Assembly: GCA_949752735.1 (NCBI GenBank)
Contig: OX457038.1
Location: 65,872,182-65,936,181 of the forward strand
Length of the DNA stretch: 64,000 bases
Direction of reading: 5' to 3'
From: Lumbricus terrestris
Taxonomy: Eukaryota > Annelida > Clitellata > Crassiclitellata > Lumbricidae
A program made the translations under genes and the position numbers. Below are positions 34,901-49,900 of the stretch, one piece after another; position 1 is the stretch's first letter, and each line of letters begins with the position of its first letter. The notes under the pieces were generated by a model. That model saw only the letters and a list, made by a program, of their open reading frames with translations. It ran no database searches and was not told where the DNA came from.

Positions 34901-37900
34901 TCAGATTTGGCCATTTAGGATTACCTGTAGATCATGGATTTATCGGATTAGCTCACCTTTGCACTTACAGTTTGTGACACTTTCTTGGCAGACAATAGGC
35001 AATGTTCGACAAAGCAGACAAGATCCTAGAGAATAAAAAATCAAATACCATAAACAACAGCGCTGTTTTATATTTTGAATGGCTGGAGATGCAATAGATA
35101 CACTACAATAATTGATAATTTCCAAGTGTATATTTATCTAACATCTCTACAAGGAAACTCAGGTATGCTCCCAACTTTGACAAGACAATTTTAATAGATC
35201 TATATGTTTTCGACCGCTTGCAAAATTAGAAGCTTACTGATACTGTTCAAAGCGAACTAAATGGGTAAAGAATACTAAAGATACCTCAATGATGACTCTG
35301 GGAAGGTCGGGGAACTCCGAGAGCAACAGCTGCGAGTGGTCAGTCAACAGTGACAGCATGTCTAACGACGTCAACTTAACCACCTGATCAGATGACTCCT
35401 TAAACAAGACAAACATGAGAAATGACGAATTGTATTGTACCAATAAATTTATAGCACCTCTCAAAGTGCACACTAATCAAAGGCGAGAGACCAAGAGAGA
35501 GAAAAAAGTGATCTTGAGACAACAAAAAGAAGCACTTAGCCAACCAGTTAATATGGAGGAATGTGCCAATGGAGGAAGCAGGGTCAATGAAAGCAAGGGC
35601 TCGCGTTTAAGCCATGATGGCAATTCTAACACCGGACAAAGAGAAGTCGGCTGATGGATGAGGTGACATAGATAAATACAAGTAAGATATGACTTGCCCC
35701 CAGCAAAATCAAAGTGGAACTACTTTTAAAAGCACTGTACAATAACATGGCAGTAGAGAGTCGTATTTGTAGAGCTCATGCATATTCTCCCATTTTACCT
35801 AATTCGTAGATCAATGTGCTCTGAGAATTTGCCATTACAGATGACAGATTTCTAAAGAATCCTAGTTTTAGCCTGCTACTGACGATGCCATAGATGTAAT
35901 CGTCGTTACAATTACAATTACAAGCCGAGAATGAGGACCGGTACCAACCTTACCCGTTAACAACTGAAAGAACAAACAGTTAAGTACTAAGTACTATTAC
36001 ATGTCATGAAAGCAGGAATATGTATCACAAGAAGGTATAATTAAATAGGTGCACAAGTGAGTGAGAAAGAAAGTAAATTTTTGACGGATAGTAAGTAAGA
36101 ATACTGTTGCACCTTGGATCAAGTGATCCAAGAGGCAAGAGACGAGGCAAGGCATTAGACCGTGACTTACTTTCACTGAATCAAGAATTGCTTCGACGGC
36201 ATCATGAATCTTGGAGTGCATTGTTCCATGACTAAGCTCTTCGTAGACGTATATTCCCAGAGCACAAACACGGATGCAGCTGAAAGTAGAGGAGAACAAA
36301 AGCAAAAATGAAATGAGCAAAACACCAAATAGCACTGCCAATCAAGACTTGATCTCTTGAGGTATCTGACATTGCGAAAAGAACGTAAAATAGCGCTTGT
36401 ATTCTGCTCTGTTACTGCTAAACTGAAATTTCATCAAATTCATATGTGCTCATCAATCTACCTACAACATTTAAATAGCACCACTTCAAGACAACTACTC
36501 AGAGGTGCTCCCGACTCAGTCATGGCCAAACAGGAGAGTCTCAAGTTCATAAAAAAGTCAGACAGGACAAGGCAAGTCAGAGGGAGGCTATTCCAAAGAG
36601 ATCAAGAAAGAACGGGCAATCGGGTACGTGAAACTATAATCACCTCTAGAGAACTGAAAAGCTCAAGTAACAGCTCAGTTCGATTAAAACTGATGAAATA
36701 CCTTGTAAGCTGTGAAGTCTCTCGACAGGCAGAGTTTGAAAGCAGGACGTTAATGATGCAGTCCTGGAAAAACAAACAAAAAATTTTGAAACAAAGCCAC
36801 ACACAAACTTTCATTCTAGTAAAACTTCAATTTTTGACACCCCATGTATTAAATTTAATATTCAAGTCTGCTTCTGCCTATCTAAAGAACAGCTCCGTCA
36901 TTTTACATCTGATAACTCTAACTTCTGCAAGGTTACATATATAGCACTGAATTCAAATCACTACTCAGAAGCGCTGGCCAATAGTTCAATAATAGTAGCA
37001 TTTAGTAACTAAACAAACAGTCACTTACACATAAGTCCCATGGTTCACCAACCCTTCAGAGGATCTGGAAAGGTGCTAATCAAACATCTAGCCTCTGATT
37101 AGATAGCGCAACATCTGAAGCAACTGACCTTGACATAGACATCATTGACAGACGTCATTGACACCTCCTGAACGTCGGGTGTCAGAACCGACATCTTGCC
37201 AAAGTGGTTGGGAAAACAGATGAGTGAGCCGAGAAGAGACATTGCCTCAGAGGTTGGAGCCTAAACAGATCAATTCACATATTTATTCATTCAACAGGAA
37301 CGTCATAAACGCACACAAAATGTACCTTGGACAAACAAATTTCTGCAGAAACAAGCAACTTTTAGAAGTTAATACTTAATTTCCAATGACAGACAAATAA
37401 TGGTTCGAACATACTTACTGACTGACTAAGCAAAAGCGCTTTTAGTCATTATATGTGTAAGTCGTAAATTATAAATGTGGTCTTTGTATTGAATTGCATA
37501 TGCTTCAATCTGTCAATGGATTCCTTTTAAGCTACTACCGCATCATCCAACTGCTGCTCAATTTATTCTTTATAATATATTAATTAATTATAAGTCTAAT
37601 ACATTACAATAAATCAATACATTATAATACATTACTACCATCAAATGCAAAGCCTGCCATAAGTTAAGGCCCCTTTAAGAAGCGCTATAGATATAAATTC
37701 TCGAAATGAATGAATAAACGTATGCAAGGAAGTCTAACTTGAGTCTGGCCGGCAGAAACTGTAACGATCCCCGTAGCCGCATGAATGAAATCGAGAAGAA
37801 GTATTGTAGCGCCATCGAGTGGCATAACGAAGAACTGAGAGGCACAGTGTTTGATCAGCACATTAACAACGTCCTATAAAGAACAAAGCAGGCAAGTCCA

Positions 37901-40900
37901 GAACAAACAGACAGTTTAATCTCTATATTTAAACCACAATAAATGTAGCCTAACTAAGCCGTCACCAGGTGGCTGAATGGGGATGATCAAGACAACAGGA
38001 ACTCTACGAGACATAAATAAGCATTGGGCAACAAGAAAGGCTTTCAGCTGATGGACAGAAACTCTTCTCATACTGTCGCTCTACGCAAAATGACTCTACC
38101 CATTTCATCTAATTAAATACAAAGACGTTGCATGACACAAGAGTGGTCAATGTGCTGAACTTCGAACTGATAGGCCAAGATTTAAATCCTCACCAGGGCA
38201 GAAACCTGAAATTGAGATTTCTACTCTGCCAGTGACTCCAAGCCAATTCAAATTCAGCAAACAAAAGAAGTACATTGGCAGTTGGAGATTAGCTGGCAAG
38301 GGAGAGGACTGGTCATCCGCCGCTCTCATAAGCCAAGGCAAAGAAACATGAAGTCGCTAACACTTCATTCGCTTAAATACCTCTCGAGACACTGGCTTGA
38401 AATCGCAATTACGGTAGATGAGCATCGAAATACAAAAAACTATTTTTGCAAAGTACAACCAAACATGAACTACAAATTGAAATAAAAATAATAAATAAAA
38501 TAAAAATAATAAATAATTAAAATAAAAGAATCCACATGAATGCACCTGATTTCAGCCACACACAGTGCTTAACAACTGCTTTTCTTCTTCCAATGTAAAT
38601 GAACATTCATATAGAGTCATATCACATCCAACCTGTCAATCAAAACAACCATAGAAGATGGTCTTCAGAACAACACTGACTCACATTGCTCGAATGAACA
38701 AGACCTCGATGAAGAACGAGATAGAAGCGGAGAAGATGTTTCATTGGAACGTCAACGTACGGCTGCAACATCGTCAGGCAAAGCAACCTGTAGGCCAACA
38801 CCTTTCCCTTCAGGTATTTATTCGGTAGAGTCAGTGCCTGAAACAAAGAAATCGTAATCATACAATCCACACTTCTAAAGTGTCAGTCTAAAGCTAAGCG
38901 ATTGGCAACAGATTTTTCAATAGCAGTGCACAGCACAAATGTAAAAAAGAAATCAAATAAAAACGGAAAAGATGTTGTTTGTTCGAAAAAAAAAAGATAA
39001 TCATTCTTGCTACGCAACAGTGTTGTATTAAACAGCAACAAAAAGCCAACTATCACCACGATAAGCATATTAAGCATTCTTCTAATTTCAACATGTACAA
39101 CATGAATACATACAATGCATTCCTAGCATGCCATGTCTGTACTGTGCATGCATGCACTTGTATGTATCTCAGACTTTATTAAAATTCTCGAAAGCAGCAA
39201 TTCATTGAATGACTAAGGAATATTCAGTATGTGTAAGATCTTCCTAAACGCTGCTGCATAGATAACGAAAAGACGCAAAGACTCTAACTAGATACATTTT
39301 ATGTGTCCCAAAAGTCACAGATTCATTGATTGATTGATTGATTGAAGACTAAGTACCTGAAACACCCAGGGAGCAATGACCAGAATAGGCGGAGTCTTCT
39401 GATTAACTCTCTGCAGCGTCATGTTATTGTGAACCTAGAAACAAAATTGAAATTTATCAGTCTTCTGTCAGCATGAATCTTTTTACCAACCAGCAATTTG
39501 AATCTAAAAGTCATGGAACAGTTTAACATGCACAAGCAATCCACGACAATATAATCGGCTTAGTTAACCTAAACGTGTGAACCTGCCTAGCATTTAAGCC
39601 AACATATTATGTACAGCCTTTGTAAAGAAGATAAGGTAGCTTTTCACACATGTAACACATGTACATCAATTGTCCTCAAAACTACACCGATATCTCTTTA
39701 ACCCTTTATTGCCCAAATGCATAGGATTTCATATATATACCATTTAGTACACTTTGGTCAGTAACTTAGGGTTAAAATACCACATCTGTACACAACATAA
39801 TCCATATATTCACTTTTCAGATGCAATGACTAATACAATGGCATACTTACATCACTGGTGAGCAAACCACCATGACTGAACCGTGTAAAATGGCAATTTA
39901 AACAATTCAAAATTTTACTTACTTACTTTGGTGATAAAATATTAATGAGCAAAGCAACAGAACCTTAAGAAGCGTTTCAGTCATGATACGGAGGCAGTCG
40001 AAGACCGTGGCATGTGACTCAGCATCCTCAATCGAATTGACATCACCGAGGAGACCAAGAACTCGGCGCCACATCAGCTCCGTCACCTCTGGCGTCCATC
40101 CCGCTGTGCCGTGCTTTGAAGAGAGACCAACCACACCACCCTCTGCGCAAATGGAAAAAACTTAACTGAAATGCAGATCTTTAACTGAGCATCAGGAATT
40201 CACCATTATACACATGACGTATGCCACTTAAGCATCGAAAGGAGACTCAAAAGGGACTAATAACATTGCTCTGCTAATAGTCGCCCAATTCCAACATTAC
40301 GAACTTTGTAGGCAGCATCATGCATGGTGTTTTTCGGTAACTGTTGAAATATTCTTAAGAATGTATCTGTCAAAGTTTTAATATTCCTACGAATTCAGGC
40401 TGTTTCTAGAATTCCTTCAAGAAGGTCATAAAGCATCCAATAATTTTTAAATTGCACATTAACATGATACCAGAGAAGAGAAACTCCTTTGAAAAAACTC
40501 TCACACTAAGGGAGCCAGTGCATTGATTGACAGAGAATGGTCTTCAAGCATTGAATAACACAGAAAAAGAGAGGCAAAAGAAGCTGGTCAAAAATAATTA
40601 TGCATATATTTATATTATTTGATTGCACAACGCATTCGTTAAAGTATGAGGAATTGTCTTTATTAAAAATAACCTTCATTAACGTCATCCACTGGAGCGT
40701 CGCTTTCTGACTGGAAATAAAGAAGCAAGAAAACACATTTAAAAACATTAAGATCAGAGTTAATAACTAAAGAAACTGCAAAAACATATATAAAAACAAA
40801 CTTATTTGTTTAATTTAAATTTAAATCAAATGCTATTTAACTGGCTTGAAATTCAACAATTCAACGATTTTGCAATCATTATTTAAATGTACACCTGAAG

Positions 40901-43900
40901 GTCCTGTAATGAAAACTAACACATTAAAATTTCAGACAGGTATACCACGGAAAATGGCCAACGTCTGATACTTGAAATATGATAAATACAATGAGCTGCG
41001 GTGACGCACGTGTCTTAGCCAAAAGATAAGTCACCCTGAGACTGGTCTTCTGAAGGGTTTTAGATCATTCTGATCAAAGAGTAAGCCACTTTCAACTTGC
41101 CTACTTACTGACTACTTTTTTGCCTAACCTCACAATGATTTCAATTTAAACAATAGACTAAAAAATTTCATTTGAAGAAACCAACGGCATTACAGTAGTA
41201 TCAAGCACGATTGAATGTATACATGAACATACTAAATATATACCCTTTCAACTACCTCACAAAAGCACAAGACTATTTGTCAAACCACAACTGTGTTTAG
41301 AAATAGTTTAAGAAGATTTGTGAACAGAACCGAGTGCAACAGCACATAAAATAAATACAATGGAAGACTGTTACACGAAGATAGTTTAATACATGAGAAG
41401 GAACGGTAAGTTCCAGCTAAAGGCCGATTAGCTTTTCAAAAAAAGTTGAATAATCGTGTCACAAGCACAGCAATTGATACATTGCCCTTGAAATAGTACA
41501 GAAAATTTTCTGGTCACTCCCTACCTCAAGGAAAACAGACGATAAGTCCTCGGACAATCGAAGTGGGTGACTTCCGCCCTTGTAAAAACCTGGACTGCCA
41601 CCTAGAGAACACAACAATCAGCAATAAAACACTGGTTTTTAGAAACTTTCATAAAACTAACTTCTACATTAGCTGAAAAACTGTTTGAAAGAACTGTTTT
41701 AATCTTATCAATATTCTAATCACATCAATAGTCTAATCTCATCAATAGCCTAATCTCATCAATGGCCTAATCTTATCAATAGTCTAATCTCATCAATAGC
41801 CTAATCTTATCAATAGCCTAATCCCATCAATAGCCTAATCTTATCAATAGCCTAATCTTGTCTGACAAATCCAACAGACATGAAATCATGAAAAGTGTCA
41901 GACGCATCAGAGAGAAAATTAGATCAGTAAGTATGAATAATTCTCTATTATGCCAGCTGCAAAATTGCACTCTGGAGCACATTGACTGTAATTAAAACTA
42001 GTGCACCAGCACTGAAATAGGGAACACTTTTAGATAGGCAGATTTCTTGCATGTGCTATAGCGCAACTTCAAGTTCATTACTCAGAGGAGTTCCGTCTAA
42101 AGCACGGACACTGCAACAGAGTCTCACACCGAAGTGCACGAGCAATTGCGAGTGAAGAACTTGCCCAAGGTCCCTATGAAGGCAGTTTGAGGTGGATTCA
42201 AACCTGGAACCCTATGGCTCCAAGGCACCAAACCACACCACTACACCCCACTTTAACCTTAAAAACACAAAAAACAAACGAAAACGTGAAAGACTGGCAA
42301 TCAGCTAGAGAGGCAACCATCCCTTCCAGGTACCTGACATACTCGGAGAATCAGTGCTGGAATGGAGATTTTTGTCGGCACTTGAGCTGCTGAGCGAAGG
42401 CGAATCGTACGCTGTGGCGCCAGCAACTGACGAATCCGGCGTCATCTCACTCGCCCCAGATGGATACAAGTCCGAGTTGAAACTCTCGGTGCTCGCTATG
42501 CTGGCGCCATCTTCAAGGATCGACGACAGGCTGCTCATGTTCGCAAGAACAGGTTTCCGTAAATCTAAAAAGCAATGTACTCAACAGTATCGGATATTTG
42601 GTTTGGCTTGTGCATTAAATGGACTCATCCAACTGATGAGATTATTAATATTATTAATTAAATTTTTAACACGTGTAAAGTCACATTGAAATACATTGAA
42701 TCTGAGCTGTGGTGGGATAGTCAGCCACCAGATCAGTGGCAACAAGAGGAATGTAAGGACTAATCAATAGCAACTTCAGAATAAAACTAGTCAAAAATCA
42801 TAAGACTTCATGGGCAGCTGATCGAAAAATGCCACAACCCAGGGACCAAGAAGACTGAAACGCAGAAGTCCCAGAGTAATGATGGAGCAGAGCCAAGAAA
42901 ACAATTTTGCATCTATATGAATCAGGATCTTAAGCCAAGATCTGTAAACAATTGAGAGTGCTCACATAGAAAAGTGCTCAAAATAAATGTGCTTGAAACA
43001 ATAGGAAACTGAGCAATACCCGAGTCTGATGATGTATCCTGCGACACGGTACATCCACCATTCGTCTTATTTCCATTCTGTCCAGCAAAGGCTCCATTTC
43101 CCGACAGACTGTCCTCTACCGTTGGAGAAGATGAGCAAACAGGTGGCTCCAGGTGGTAAAGAGACAGAGGATTGGGGTCACTGGTGGAAGTCTCGCTGAC
43201 CTTCTCCAGCGTACTTGACCTTGACCGGACGTCATCATCCGCATACGAACCACTGTCAGCTCTTGGAGACGGACTGTTTGGTGACCTCGTGGAAGTCTCC
43301 TCTATATGCCTAAGCGTCGCATTGCTGTCGGCAATCGTCAAATGCTGCTTCTTCAAAGTCCACGAGCGATCTGAACTTGTCTCGTCGTCCATGTCCAGAC
43401 ATTCCAGGCTCTTGTGACCCTCGGACAGTGGCCGATCTGAAAACAATTGCAAAGAGATACAACAATGGACTGAATATCGCAAACAAAGGCGCCAACAACT
43501 ACACCAGAACTTGATTTAAGACCATAATAATATAGAATTGAATTATAATGAGACTCTGCTATGACGAGTCACTAAAGTTGACTCAAATTTCAAATTCATG
43601 CACCCAATTGAAAAAGTGCGGTCACTAGAAATCAATTCGTTCAGATCATCATAAAATTGCTGCTGTGGTTGCAAATGCGATGATGACTTTAGAGCATACA
43701 AAATGACAAGAATCGTTTTACAGTAAACTCAAAGAAGATGACACACATCAGTGTTTTCTTAAACTAACTAACTTGTTGACACCCAAAATAAACCAGAAGG
43801 TAAGAGTAGAATCACTTTAACGAATTTGTGTTTATGAATATACCAAATTATGACTCGTTTCAAGTTTACGAACTAAAGACCTAAAGAAGATCACTTGTAT

Positions 43901-46900
43901 CAATTTTATGACAAACTAATAACATTGAAATTATTCATTATTATTATTGGCACTTTTTTTATTAAGTGCTAATATCCAAAGAGAGAGAACATTAGATCCA
44001 CAAACAGGTGGACGAAGGTGGTAAAGTGACAGAGGATTGACTAATTGAAAAAAATGAATTTCTTCACCGAAACAATGTCTCAATGGGTATGAACCATACC
44101 TCATATGCTACAAGACAATGACTCTAAACAGTCGCTTAAAACATCCCACAAAGAAACACGGCTCAATGAGATTAGATTGGCTAGATACACATCAGATCCT
44201 GAACAGCGCAAGACAAACCTTGCAGAGTGCAACCTGGCGAGAGGAGGTTTGTTTCACTGGCCGATCGGACGAGGTGCGGAGATCCCTGACGTGCAAAGGA
44301 TGAGGATGATGATGAGGAGGAGGTGACGGCAGTGTGTGGCATTCGTAGCACCAGTGTTCCAGTTGGCGTAAGTTGTCGCTTGTGATGCTGTTGGTGAAGA
44401 TGGAGAGGCTGCTGCTTGCTTCCTGTTGCCTGCTGCCGACGTTGCTGCAGAGGGGCGATTGATGTGTGATGACCTGCAACATACAACTCCATGAACTTAG
44501 GAATGCTTGTAATAATATGTATGCATGCATATATGTATGACATAAATATATATATATGCATGTATATTGTATAAACTGGGTATGTATGCTGGGTTTACCA
44601 TCTCTGAGAACCTCTTAAACCTTCTGCCCCTTATGACGTACGGCATATGTCATGGATTTTAAAGCCGCGCAACCTTATGACGTACGGCATACGTCCTCTA
44701 ATATTATAGAAACCTGCGTTGCATTAGCTTGATAAGGCGTGATTAGTGTTTGAGTTTTGACACCTACTGAATGTAGAAATAAGAGAAAAACTATTCTCTG
44801 CATATTATTCTCTGTATAAAATATTATTCTCTGCATATTATGTCTCCACATTACTATTTTATACTGACAAAAGTGATATAGTAGAGCGTGTAAACATGAT
44901 TTCGCATAAACCATTCAGCAAAGGTGTGAAATTGTTACTAAAGTCTTCTGGTAGTGATATAGAGCCTTCTAGTGAAAGTGGCGACTTTGATAGTGCAAGT
45001 ATAGGGATGCAGATAGCTATGAAAATACAGCAGTGTCGGCGAAAAGACCTGCTGAAAGGTTGGCGCCCCTGTCAGATGTCTTCTTGCCTAGGATTTACAA
45101 ATAATAATAATATATGTGCGTTTAATAATTGAAATTGACAAGAACCCAGTAAGATTACTTGGTTTAGCAATGACAAACAATAATTAGTGGGACAGGAATC
45201 AAATTTCACAATACAGTCGCTGCAAGGTGCCTCTGTCCTACTGCCATTTACAACAGCTCTATAATAGGAGCAAACAAGGATAAGCTCAAATAATAATAAT
45301 CTTGAACATTGGATAGGACAGCAGTTGGCCAGTAACTGTGCTGATAGACATTTAGTATTCTTACTAAGACGAGCATGAGGGCCTGGTCTGTTCGTCTCGC
45401 CATTGACCGCATCCGTCTGAATCTTCAACCCATCTTCCGAACCATCTGACAAAACAAAAAGACGAGAATCCTCAAACAATGGACAGACAATGAACCAAAA
45501 TAAATAATAATACAATAACCTTCGCTTAATTTAAAACTGATACAACGCCGAATGATTACAATTCAAATAGTATGACGTATGATCAAAAGTTATTACAGGA
45601 GTTGAAAAATTAACCGTCGGCTGCCAACAGGGCGCGCATCACGTCCTACCACTCTTTTTACTTATGCCATCTGCTGATTGAAAGGTTGAGTGGACCTTTT
45701 GGGAGGGTAGCGAAAAGTGTCCATGGATGTGCTCTTCGTGGCAGAGTATACCCTCCTAAACCCCTCCCAATGCTAATGGAAAATTCAACCGGAACTAATG
45801 TCCTGCTCTTCATAAGATGCACGCATTTAGGACGTAGCATAGTTTAGCGATTAGACACAGTCACCAATACTATCCCTTAGAAGCCTTTTATTCTCATTAT
45901 TTACTTCAAATTGAAATGCAAAAATTGACCACAGCATTTCTTACCTTCCAAGATAAATCACTAGAAAACAAATTGTCAATTAGCCACAGTGATCAGCCAA
46001 TTAGCCACAGAGATCTGTCAATTAGCCACAGTGATCTGCCAATTAGCCACAGAGATAAGTCAATTAGCCATAGTGACCGGTCAATTAGCCACAGTGATCA
46101 ACTAATGACCATTTAGGTGCAATGCTACTGTATCACCATCTTCTATCGAACAACCAATGGCTGTTATACTGCTGTGCTGCCATCATACACAAGGCATCTA
46201 TTGAGAGTACCTTACGGCAAAACCTTATCAGTGCATCTTGTTGTAAATACAGAAGGTCTCAGTCCACAGAATCGAACCTTTCGACGATTGTTTGTTCTTC
46301 ATGAATCGTCTTTTCTGGTCTTTCGTTTGATCGTCGGACAAACTTTTCGCATCAACATTGTAGACGACGTTCGCAAGAATCGCGGTAAGGACCTCCAGAG
46401 CTTGCTGCAAAAATTAGTTTTGTTGACATTCAAAACAGCCAGAAATATCTTTCAGATTCTCAGTCAAGAGGAATTTCTTTACAAACTTAAGATCAAAAGA
46501 TATTAGAAATACGAGTTCTTATTCACGTATATTTCTAGCAGCGCAAGCATATAAGTAGTCTACAGACGAACATGTAATTCATAAAAACAATAGCATCGTT
46601 AAGAAGGTTGTGGGCCGAAAAGGCTTTTAAAGGTAAGCCAAGTGAACACATACTGGCACTTCTATTAAAAGTAAGTAAATATATTCTATATTATATCCTC
46701 AATTCCTCATTAGTTCATTTTGTTTTAAACAGGCAAAATGCGGTATGTGCACTGATGCATGGAAACAAATTGACAGTATAGCTACTTCTGATTGAGTTTC
46801 TTAACACAAGTTTCTAATGTATCAGTTGCAATAGTTGCACTGTGGTGCACCTATGAAAGAAGCTGCATGGTAAAACTTACAGCCCATTCTTGAATGACCT

Positions 46901-49900
46901 CCGGCCAATCAGTGAGAGATGAGAGAACAGCGAGCAACTGGTTCCACAGATCTTTTGAGACTCCAAAGGTCAGGTTCGCACGGATCCAAGTCACAATCAG
47001 CGTCTGTGGCAGTTTAAATATAACGCAAACAATTGACATGAACTGACAAACGACTCATAATAAAAGCTTTATTAAACTGAACTAAAAAAAACGAAACCAT
47101 TTGTACACATGGGCGTCTGCAGATATTTTTGCTGGAGGTGCAAAACACAAATGGTCACGGATCATTTCTGGCAAGAGTTCGTCAAATGCAAAGCAGGAAA
47201 TTTTGAACATCCATGGGCATTTTTTGATAGCGGCTTTTAAACGTAAATTTGTCAGTTTCGCTTTGTTCATCATTAACATCATCAGTGCCTTAGCGCAAAG
47301 AAATTTTTTAAAACCAAAATGTAGCAGTCACAGTTTCCAGAAGACCAAAGTCCCTCGTCTTAGTATGCGGGTACCCACCAACCAAAGTGTAGCAAACGGT
47401 ATGGGAAAGCCTAAACCCTCAGTTGGTAAAGGGTTAAGGATGACCCCTCCCCCACAGACCAGTTGACATGTCGGATCAGCAAAGCAAAAAGAAAAGACTT
47501 TAGCTGTCGAAAATAATCCTGTGGATAATTATCACCTGAAGAAGCGTTGAAGCCAACTCTCCCGCAACCGATTGCATCTTCTGTTTTGGCGACGTTGAAT
47601 CGAGGATGTACGACGTAATCCGAAGCAAAGCGGTCAACAGATGCGTCCTGAAAAAACCCAAAACAAAGACCATCAGACCATCGTGGGGCACGGTGATGTA
47701 GTGGTGGCGTCATTGCCTTGAAGACGGAAGGTTCGAGGTTCGAATCCACCTCGCCGCGTAAGGACCTTGGGCAAGTCCTTCACTCACATTTGCTCAGCGC
47801 TTCGGCGTGAAACTCCGATGCAGTGTCCGCTCTGCATTCGGGAGCGCCTCTGAGTAGAGAAAGCTTGAAGGGGCGCTATAACAAGTGCACATGCAAGACT
47901 AACACATTGACAGAAGTCTTGATGCATGACTTGTTAAAATAATCATAATTTTTAAGACAGATAATTTTCTTCATTGGAAAGAAAAGTCACGAGACAATGC
48001 AGTCATGCCATCAAGACAGCCCTCATTCAAGACAAAGCACCTTTGATGAGTCTCTCTCTTGAAGTGGTGCTATATAAATTTGCAATTGCCATCACTATTC
48101 CATACACAAATTACCCATGTGCTGTAATACGAACCATGTGTGCCGTGTCATGTGGACATTCATCGCAACGTAACGATAAACACCAAGAGTCGTTTTACAA
48201 AGATCAACCTACGGACACAAAAACTCACATGAGAAAAACCATCAATATCTAAAGAAAACAATGCAATGCATCCTTCGCTGATGTTGTCTTCTTTGTGAAT
48301 TTCTTGTAGTTGAAGTACATGAGTACCTTAAGCTAACTCAGCAAAATACACCGTTTGGCGTAAAGCACTAGATTTCATTTATGATGGCAATGTGTAACCG
48401 TTGCTCACAAGAGGTTCCCTTTCTGGCAGTAGTTACCAAGCATCTTCCACCAAGTAACTACAGCCTCCAACATCAGTGTATGACCAAATTGTTCAGTTTG
48501 TACCCAGTTTAGTGGATGGCACCAGTGTAAGTTTCCTAGACTATCATTCTATCCTTACAGGTATTTGAACCCTCAAGCTCTGAGTTAACAGTCCAGCATG
48601 CATGCTCACCAATTAAACTAATTTTCCATGTAACAACAATAGCACACTAAACGTGATGAGGAACCAAAGCAGTTCATCATCAAAGTGTTAAAAGCTCATT
48701 GTTCTGTCACAAACTCTTGAACCCTGACCTTTAAACTGAACATCCGTCATGCTAAACATTAGATGGCAAAAATGTACTTATTCACTAAATTCAATACATT
48801 TAAAACATCTGACTGACTGGCTATATGAATGGTACGTTTATTACCATAGCAGTACACCAAATTGCGGATAGCAATCGGTCAATTAAAGAATATTCTTAAA
48901 TTTTTAATCTAAAATCTGTCCAGAATATTTAATTCATTTTATATGTGAATTTTGGTTTGTCAACGCTGAGTTTGTCAGATTGCATTTTTATAAATGCTGT
49001 TAGGATCTGTAGAGTAAAGTCGACCTGTTCTGCAAGTATCTGAAGTCCAGCTGGCGACTCTCTCAGCTTCTGGTTCAAGTTCTTCCAATCACGAACGAAG
49101 ACAACCATCGACTGTGTCACAAACACCTGGAATGCCCTCTGCTGCCCAATGGCCACGTCCGTCCCCTAAACATACAAATTGCAAATACATAATACAATAT
49201 GCCTAACACAATGCTGTGCAATACCCAAAAACCTGAAAACGTTTTTCAGATTATCAAAAACTAGTTCGCTTGAGATCTCACATAGAAAAAAAACTGCAGC
49301 GGGAAAAGATGCATTGTATAGTTTTGCAGATGTACTTTTTGTGAATTTCTTATATCTGAAGCAGAGCTGTTCCTTAACCCTTTGAACCCGACAGGCCGGT
49401 TTTCCGGCCCGTTATCCATAGAGTTACGGGAGCTCAGTGTTCAAAGGGTTAAGACAACTCTGCAACTCAACAAGCACACTTCGGCATAAAGTGTCAGATT
49501 TTATTTATGACGGCCCTGTTTAACTCTTGTTCACTAGAGGTTCTTTTCAGGCAGTATCTCCAAAATATCTTGCACCAATGGTCAAAGCAAGCTAATATAC
49601 AATACATGTAACTAATATGTGACAGTTTGGGAAACATTGCTGCATGGAATACAATTAGCCTAATTAGCTTAACGTTACGTAGTTGGTATTTGCTTCATAT
49701 CATGAAGTTCTGCTGTCCATTATCATTCTCACATTTCAACTTAGAATCCAATAAATTGGCAATGAATTAATTTTAAATGGTATATGATAATCAAATGATT
49801 AGGTCAATTATCAGATTGACTACTCAATAATTACCATTAATCATGACATGATTTACTAAATAACTCAATCTTTTACTATTTAGCAGCAAATTGCCAGAAT

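Noticed and set aside
36357..36944. 195-codon plus-strand ORF
   Set aside because: Crosses RALGAPA exon 28 antisense and a dispersed repeat; no domain.
41712..41858. CRISPR-like array
   Set aside because: Plain head-to-tail minisatellite with no unique spacers, in a eukaryotic intron.
43172..43417. 81-codon plus-strand ORF
   Set aside because: Antisense shadow of the Ser-rich RALGAPA exon 19.
47737..47747. Possible tRNA gene from perfect A and B boxes
   Set aside because: No cloverleaf can be folded around them, and the unit recurs with a LINE-type tail, so it is a SINE.
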